NCBI GenBank assembly: GCA_024275615.1
Contig: JAJRYU010000100.1
Coordinates: 1 to 19,824, forward strand
Direction: 5' to 3'
DNA from: Planctomycetota bacterium
GTDB lineage: Bacteria > Planctomycetota > GCA-002687715 > DRQF01
Length of the DNA stretch: 19,824 bases
The notes beneath the pieces are model-generated. The model saw only the letters and a list, made by a program, of their open reading frames with translations, searched no databases and was not told where the DNA came from. Position 1 is the stretch's first letter, and the number at the start of each line of letters is the position of its first letter. Positions 15,479 to 19,824 of this stretch are shown here, piece by piece. The position numbers and the translations under genes are program-made.

Positions 15479-17182
15479 ATGTCCCGGTCCATGTTCAGCA
15501 TTGTGATTATTGTGGTGATCTTGGTTCTTGTTGTGTGTTGGTTGCAGTTTCGAGGCGAGCAAGAAGAGTCATCTTTGTCTCCCGCTAGAGAAATTACTTT
15601 GCCAATGGAGGAGCACGTTGAAACCAAGCCCTACACTCGCCCTGCACTTGCTGAATCAAGACCGGCGACATTGTCGCCACCGACAAGCCAACCCATCACC
15701 GCAACAACTTCTTTTGGTCTCAAGTTCGTCTTTCTGCCGGATTCTAATCCAGTTTCCGGGGTTCGCGCCTATTTGCTGAAAACTGCGCCAGGTCGATTGC
15801 GCGTTTCAAGAGCATCACCAGCGATGGCAAGTGATGTTGAAGGGGGAATCACTTTCACAAAACTGGAGCCGGGGTTTTACCGCTGGCAATTGTTGAGCTC
15901 TCACGACTTGGTACTCAATCCACCGTTTGAGCAAGAGGCCGTTGTTCCTATCAAGAATGGATATTCGGTTCAGAAAATACCTGAGGGTCTTTCTGGGGCA
16001 TTTGAAGTTCTCCTCGAAGAAACGAAGGTCATTCTTGTCGAAGTTGAGCACCCAGCAACAGTGACGGGGCAGCTTGCCTTCGAGGGTGAGGTCATCCCCC
16101 AAGGGGTCTTTGTGAAACTCCTGACTCGGGAAATTACTGGTGAAGATCCTATGAGCCAAGTCAACCGATGCGTGGCGCGTCAAACACAGACAACAACATC
16201 CGAAAGATTTACTTTCAGTTCGGTAAAGACGGGCGACATGCAACTTTTGGCTGAGTGGCAAGAAGATAATGGCACCAAGCGAATCTTGGTCCACAATTTT
16301 GCCATCGAATCTGGTGAATCGAGAGACTTGGGGAGTTTGGAGTTTCGCCGAGGATTGAGTGCCAAGATCCTGCTTCAAACCGTCGACCTCCACGACCGAT
16401 CGATAACGCTTGTTGGAGGTTCTGACACCCGCTATCTCATGATCACGCCACTGAAGCCCAATGCCGATTGGCCGTATTTACCGCAGTATGTTCCCGTAGG
16501 TAAGGAGTTTGTCATGGGTGGGCTCTATGCCGGTGAATGGGAGCTGGCTGAAACAAGTCCACAAGAACAAGTAAAGGACCCGCGGTGGCTCAGACTTCCA
16601 GCAGAACCGATGAGATTCTCGACACGTACTCCAGGTTTACATGTCTTCAAGGAAGTCTACGCTGCCCGAGCACGTCTCAATTGCGAAATCCTACTTTCTG
16701 ACGTCGAGCGAGAATTCGATTTGAAGATATTCGCGGTCAGAAAAGGCGGGGGTGAGGTTGTTCGTTCCAGAAGGACGACCGTTTCGGGGGCCGCCCAAGT
16801 CGAGCTTCGCCTTGCCGAGGGAACCTACTCCGTGTTTGTCATTGGCCAGTCGAAAAAAGGAGATCTGGTTCCTTGCGCGAGTCAAGATGTGACCATGGCT
16901 GCGGAGGAACCCCGGACCATCACCATGTCCTTGCAGATCGGAGGCACGCTTTCTGGGACAGCAAAAGTGGCAAGCGGAGAGCTGGCGCAGGGGATCGTTG
17001 CCAGTCCTCTCGCCCTGGCGAAACAGAACGTGTGGATCTACAATGAACAAGTACAAGTAGACGGTCGTTTCCGTCTTGCGGTTCACCCCGGGCCAATCAA
17101 GATCAGGGGTGTGGTCGAGACCTTCCATGTGGCCCCAAATGAGCGCATGGAAGTGGGGGAAATTGTGATTCAGCGTAAGTGA
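15479..17182 (+). CDS. Membrane-anchored beta-repeat protein of unknown function
   Basis: A 567-residue protein with a single N-terminal helix (about 5-22), a Pro/Thr/Ser-rich linker (about 35-75) and then a long strand-rich region. Several segments end in the pattern acidic-Gly-x-hydrophobic-x-hydrophobic-x-x-LxPGxY (for example DVEGGITFTKLEPGFYRW, LAEGTYSVFV), as in carboxypeptidase-regulatory-like or CNA-B-type beta-sandwich domains. Such domains are structural or adhesive and not enzymatic; several copies in a row are inferred. No active site is seen. The orientation expected is anchor inside, repeats outside. Start is ATG at 15479 with AAAGGAG eight bases upstream, one of the best sites in the window. 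Only 16 bases separate its stop from the following APH-fold kinase, so they are probably cotranscribed. Confidence 0.75.
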   Translation: MSRSMFSIVIIVVILVLVVCWLQFRGEQEESSLSPAREITLPMEEHVETKPYTRPALAESRPATLSPPTSQPITATTSFGLKFVFLPDSNPVSGVRAYLLKTAPGRLRVSRASPAMASDVEGGITFTKLEPGFYRWQLLSSHDLVLNPPFEQEAVVPIKNGYSVQKIPEGLSGAFEVLLEETKVILVEVEHPATVTGQLAFEGEVIPQGVFVKLLTREITGEDPMSQVNRCVARQTQTTTSERFTFSSVKTGDMQLLAEWQEDNGTKRILVHNFAIESGESRDLGSLEFRRGLSAKILLQTVDLHDRSITLVGGSDTRYLMITPLKPNADWPYLPQYVPVGKEFVMGGLYAGEWELAETSPQEQVKDPRWLRLPAEPMRFSTRTPGLHVFKEVYAARARLNCEILLSDVEREFDLKIFAVRKGGGEVVRSRRTTVSGAAQVELRLAEGTYSVFVIGQSKKGDLVPCASQDVTMAAEEPRTITMSLQIGGTLSGTAKVASGELAQGIVASPLALAKQNVWIYNEQVQVDGRFRLAVHPGPIKIRGVVETFHVAPNERMEVGEIVIQRK

Positions 17183-17198
17183 AGAGAGTTGTGCAACT

Positions 17199-18023
17199 TT
17201 GAAGAGCTGGAGCCAGATTGCGGATTCGTATGAAGAAATGGCCGATTTGCGTGACCATGCAGCGTCTTCGACCAACTCGTTGACTTTCCTGCGTGATCAA
17301 GATGGCGCAGAATTTGTGCTGAAACGCTTCCTCTCCCGGCGGGCATATGAGCGAGAGAGTTATGCTCTTTCTCATTGGGCACCTCTGCTTCCTTGCCTTA
17401 CACCTCGAGTCGTCAGAGTTTTTGGTAATCCAGAATTCGCGATTCTCATGACCCGTGTACCTGGACGATCGCTCTCGGCTGACGAGACTCGGGGGAGCCA
17501 CATCAATCGTATGGCAGGATTGATTTTGGCCACATTACACAAAACGTCAGAGAAGGATGACGATCACTTGGATACGAAGGAAGCACTCACTCAGCGCTGG
17601 GACGATGCCTGCGAACGTGCGGCGAGTTGGCTCAAGGACAGCGAGCGCAAGAAACTCGCCGCCGGGCGTGCAGGGATCACGGAGCTGGAGCCGCGCCAAC
17701 GTGTCCCGTGTCACGGCGACTATGTGCCCAGAAACTGGCTTCTTGGTGACGACAAATCTTTAGCAGTCCTAGATTTTGAAAACGCAAGAATGAACATCCC
17801 GGAGGTGGATTTTCTCAAATTGTACATGGAGTGTTGGCCTCATCCTTCGGCGGCCAAGAAAGCTTTCTTTGCCGGTTATGGATCGATCAATGAGGGTACG
17901 AGTGAAAAGTGGCTTGAAATTCTGGCAACTTTCTATCGTCTGGGAACGGTAAACTGGTGTCTCAAGACCGGAAATCACCTGGAAGCGAATCGAGCTCGCA
18001 GCGAACTGTTTTCCCAGTTGTGA
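17199..18023 (+). CDS. APH-fold phosphotransferase (aminoglycoside/choline kinase-like)
   Basis: A 274-residue small-molecule kinase of the APH/choline kinase superfamily. The Brenner motif is intact: H172-G-D174-YVPR-N179, with D174 the catalytic base and N179 a metal ligand. D192 in VLDFE is the second metal ligand, as in the DFE/DxD position. K42 in FVLKRF is the likely ATP lysine, with an acidic partner in the following helix (ERES). The substrate cannot be inferred; members act on sugars, choline, aminoglycosides, hydroxylated metabolites or kinase-like lipid precursors. There is no specific sign of antibiotic resistance. Start is TTG at 17199 with GAAGAGAG ten bases upstream; the next in-frame ATG (about 17238) would remove 13 residues. 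It follows the beta-repeat protein by 16 bases. Confidence 0.85.
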   Translation: MKSWSQIADSYEEMADLRDHAASSTNSLTFLRDQDGAEFVLKRFLSRRAYERESYALSHWAPLLPCLTPRVVRVFGNPEFAILMTRVPGRSLSADETRGSHINRMAGLILATLHKTSEKDDDHLDTKEALTQRWDDACERAASWLKDSERKKLAAGRAGITELEPRQRVPCHGDYVPRNWLLGDDKSLAVLDFENARMNIPEVDFLKLYMECWPHPSAAKKAFFAGYGSINEGTSEKWLEILATFYRLGTVNWCLKTGNHLEANRARSELFSQL

Positions 18024-18382
18024 GCAGCCTTCGTGGCTCTTGACTTCCTATGGGCTTGGCAGAGGAAAAGTCCTTTCCTGGAACCCGAATTCCGGGAAGA
18101 AATGCCTCCAGAAGATACGGTGGCCAGAGGCACCTTGATGTGTCTCCTGTTCTTTTCAGGAAGGACTTGGGCCTGTTGATTCTCGACCTGTTGCCATTTT
18201 ACCTCTTCCTTTTCTTGAAGAAATCTCAGGTCTTTTTTTGTACTCGCTGTGGAATTCGTGGAACGAGGGTGGAAGCGGCTTGAGGGAAGAAATATCCAGG
18301 ATTACGATTATGGTCGAAAGACAAGATGAAGGTTATTCTATTGCCGTCTCTTGTTCGGATTTTTTGTGAAAGTGGAAATCTC
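18024..18382 (+). other. Non-coding gap with several short hairpins
   Basis: No convincing gene. A 77-codon open frame at 18050-18283 has no ribosome binding site and unusual composition, so I do not call it. The gap holds a weak hairpin next to the APH stop (AGCC/GGCT), a 6 bp hairpin AGGAAA/TTTCCT (18063-18079), a 4 bp CCCG/CGGG hairpin just after it, and the T7-tailed candidate terminator listed separately. The promoter of the following lipoprotein gene should lie in its right half but I cannot place it. Confidence 0.5.
18185..18239 (+). terminator. Weak candidate terminator after the APH-fold kinase
   Basis: GACCTG (18185-18190) can pair with CAGGTC (18227-18232), which is followed at once by seven Ts (18233-18239). 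A 4 bp hairpin TTTC/GAAA lies in the large loop. The T run is strong but the stem is short and the loop long, so this is tentative. Confidence 0.3.
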
Positions 18383-19408
18383 ATGGTGCTCAACAAATTT
18401 GGCGTCGTTTTAGCGTTGTGTCTCTTGGCGGTTGCTTGCGGCGAAAAAGTCGAATCTGATTCCGGAGCCGCAAAGGGAATTGAGTCCGATGTCGTCGCCT
18501 CTGGATTGATGAATCCTTCTTGTGTGACATTTTCTCCTTACGGAGAATTGACTATCTGCGACAGTGGGAACGGGCGAGTTGTCATTCTCCGCGATGGCAA
18601 ACTCATTGACTACATAACGGGTTTCGATACGGAGTATTGGAAAGTCGACAAGAAGACCGGGACCAAGCGTTTCAAGCTTGGACCGCTTTCTGCTCTATGG
18701 CTGGGAAAAACCCTCGTCGTGTCTGATGGTGGCAAGAAGGATGGTCAAGAGACTCTTCTCTTCTTTTCGGCTCCTGGTTTGGCCGCCACTGGCGTGGCTA
18801 GCAACACCATGGTGCCCGAGGGAGTTGCTCCTGAAAAGGGTGAAGGCAATCTCACTGGTATGAGCGCGACCGCAGATCAGAAAACGATCTATCTTTGTGG
18901 TCAAGGACAGGACGATCACAGTTGGTTGCTTCAATGTGATGTTGCGACAAAGAAACTGAGCGTCTTTGCGTCGGCTGATACCCAAGGCATTGGCACCAAC
19001 TCTCCTATGCAAGTTCTGGACTGGGATGATACCAGCGTCCTTGCCCTATACTCCGGCAAGGGAGGCGTAGATGACGGGCTTATTGTGAAGTGGGACAAGA
19101 ACACCGCCAAACCACTGGGGCAATGGACCTTGCCCGGATTGACGGATCCCATGGGGATGGCACGTAAAGCGGGTTCTGATCAACTTGTTGTTGTAGACAA
19201 CAATTGGTCACTTACCGAGGTCAAGACAGGGAGATTGGCCAAAGTCAATCTTGTCGATGGCGGCAAGGCAACCGTTAAGATTATCGATGTTTCTCTTCAT
19301 GGTCCGGTGAGTTGTGTCTTCGGACCTCAAGGTGATCTTTTTGTCGCTCAGCTTGGGAAGAAATTCGATTCCGACAAGGGCGAAGTCATTCGCATCAAGG
19401 GTCTTTGA
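18383..19408 (+). CDS. NHL/SMP-30-like beta-propeller lipoprotein
   Basis: A 341-residue lipoprotein: the signal MVLNKFGVVLALCLLAVAC puts the lipidated residue at Cys19. The mature protein has repeated blade-like units, each ending in strands such as PSCVTFSPYGELTICDSGNGRVVIL, LSALWLGKTLVVSDGG, PMGMARKAGSDQLVVVDNN and PVSCVFGPQGDLFVAQ, typical of six-bladed NHL or SMP-30/gluconolactonase propellers. The metal-site residues of gluconolactonases cannot be assigned, so an enzymatic role is not claimed; it may be a binding or scaffold protein on the membrane. Start: ATG at 18383 is chosen because it places the lipoprotein signal at the N-terminus, though its ribosome binding site (GTGGAAA) is weak; an in-frame ATG at 18326 would add 19 residues. 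It converges with the S46 gene. Confidence 0.82.
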   Translation: MVLNKFGVVLALCLLAVACGEKVESDSGAAKGIESDVVASGLMNPSCVTFSPYGELTICDSGNGRVVILRDGKLIDYITGFDTEYWKVDKKTGTKRFKLGPLSALWLGKTLVVSDGGKKDGQETLLFFSAPGLAATGVASNTMVPEGVAPEKGEGNLTGMSATADQKTIYLCGQGQDDHSWLLQCDVATKKLSVFASADTQGIGTNSPMQVLDWDDTSVLALYSGKGGVDDGLIVKWDKNTAKPLGQWTLPGLTDPMGMARKAGSDQLVVVDNNWSLTEVKTGRLAKVNLVDGGKATVKIIDVSLHGPVSCVFGPQGDLFVAQLGKKFDSDKGEVIRIKGL

Positions 19409-19418
19409 CCACGGAGTG

Positions 19419-19452
19419 GAAGGCCACGAATGCCCTTGCACTCGTGGCCTTC
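19419..19452. terminator. Long hairpin between two convergent genes
   Basis: GAAGGCCACGA (19419-19429) pairs perfectly with TCGTGGCCTTC (19442-19452), 11 bp, and three more pairs (TGC/GCA) continue inward past one position that is G-U on the minus strand and A-C on the plus strand. The loop is then four bases. It lies 10 bases after the propeller stop and 22 bases after the S46 stop. No T tract follows on either side, so it may act as a bidirectional terminator or mainly as a 3' end stabiliser. Confidence 0.6.
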
Positions 19453-19474
19453 TCCTATCGACCCAGAAAATGTC

Positions 19475-19824
19475 TTAGTTCGGTGTGACCTCGGCAATGA
19501 CACGTCGGGATCCCATGAGTTTCTCGGTGATCCAAAGGACGTAACGTATGTCAACGCCGATGGAGCGGGAATAGTCTTCGGACCATTGGTAGTCATTGAT
19601 GGTGGCTTCATAGGCTCTGTCGAAGTTCAAACTGATCAGCTCTCCCTTGCCATTCATGACTGGGGAGCCGGAGTTGCCGCCGGTGGTGTCACAATCGTAG
19701 AGAATCCCCACTGCTACATCATTGAGGTCTTTGTCGACGTAGCTGCCAAAGTCCTTGTTGCGCCACAGATCAAGCAATTTCTTGGGAGCGTCATAGGGTT
19801 CTCTTCCAGTCGCCTTGGCAACCA
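19475..19824 (-). CDS. S46-family dipeptidyl-peptidase, C-terminal part (DPP11-like), runs off the right edge
   Basis: Only the last 116 residues are in the window; the frame is open to the edge and the stop is TAA at 19475-19477. Peptidase S46 enzymes (DPP7, DPP11) are exported serine exopeptidases that release dipeptides from peptide N-termini, feeding peptide uptake. The visible part contains the catalytic serine in DTTGGNSGSPV and the family ending YSRSIGVDIRYVLW. Eighteen residues after the serine comes arginine, in LNFDR. In the described enzymes this position is Arg in DPP11, which prefers Asp/Glu at P1, and Gly in DPP7, which prefers hydrophobic residues, so this enzyme is likely DPP11-like. 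Upstream residues include TGREPYDAPKKLLDLW. The catalytic His and Asp lie outside the window. It converges with the propeller lipoprotein. Confidence 0.93.
   Translation of the reverse strand, partial: VAKATGREPYDAPKKLLDLWRNKDFGSYVDKDLNDVAVGILYDCDTTGGNSGSPVMNGKGELISLNFDRAYEATINDYQWSEDYSRSIGVDIRYVLWITEKLMGSRRVIAEVTPN

Noticed and set aside
16691..17275. 194-codon minus-strand frame spanning the end of the beta-repeat gene
   Set aside because: Antisense to two supported genes; composition fits a shadow frame.
18050..18283. 77-codon plus-strand frame with a CTRCG motif and hydrophobic stretch
   Set aside because: No ribosome binding site; the hydrophobic part comes from a T-rich tract and the frame covers the candidate terminator.

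Overview
This window reads as an ordinary-looking stretch of a bacterial chromosome, most likely from the Planctomycetota. That placement is an inference. It rests on the secreted protein at 8538-9776, whose C-terminal beta-rich domain is of the kind I associate with planctomycete secretomes; on the mix of envelope genes (an AsmA-like protein, a SYLF lipoprotein, a membrane-anchored beta-repeat protein, M28 and S46 peptidases); on the eukaryote-like (type 2) isoleucyl-tRNA synthetase; and on frequent GTG and TTG starts. I see no phage genes, transposases, CRISPR arrays, tRNAs or rRNAs.

Layout. 1-326: no long gene. On the minus strand it folds into a chain of hairpins and holds an 11-codon reading frame behind a perfect Shine-Dalgarno sequence; it looks like the leader of a gene beyond the left edge. 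327-2839 (minus): a two-gene operon of a lineage-type membrane protein and an FtsX-like permease half. 3024-4667 (plus): an exported M28 aminopeptidase with a PA domain. 4778-6694 (plus): an orphan CHASE-like/PAS histidine kinase. 6836-7378 (minus) and 7532-8395 (plus): a SYLF-domain lipoprotein and an AsmA-like protein transcribed apart from back-to-back promoters. 8538-9776 (minus): a secreted propeller-like protein with two competing hairpins over its ribosome binding site. 10080-13274 (plus): ileS. 13391-14200 (plus): folE2. 14444-15220, 15479-17182 and 17199-18023 (plus): an unknown secreted protein, then a membrane-anchored beta-repeat protein closely followed by an APH-fold kinase. 18383-19408 (plus): a beta-propeller lipoprotein, ending opposite the tail of an S46 dipeptidyl-peptidase gene (minus) that runs off the right edge.

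How the genes relate. The core metabolism genes (ileS, folE2) sit among genes for the envelope and for breakdown of external peptides. The M28 peptidase and the S46 exopeptidase would act together in trimming peptides outside the cytoplasm; the S46 tail carries the arginine that marks the Asp/Glu-preferring DPP11 type. I found no clear multi-gene novel system. The best leads for something undescribed are the structured leader with its short peptide at the left edge, the competing hairpins at 9786-9814, the 1574-2839/327-1571 membrane pair, and the 15479/17199 pair.
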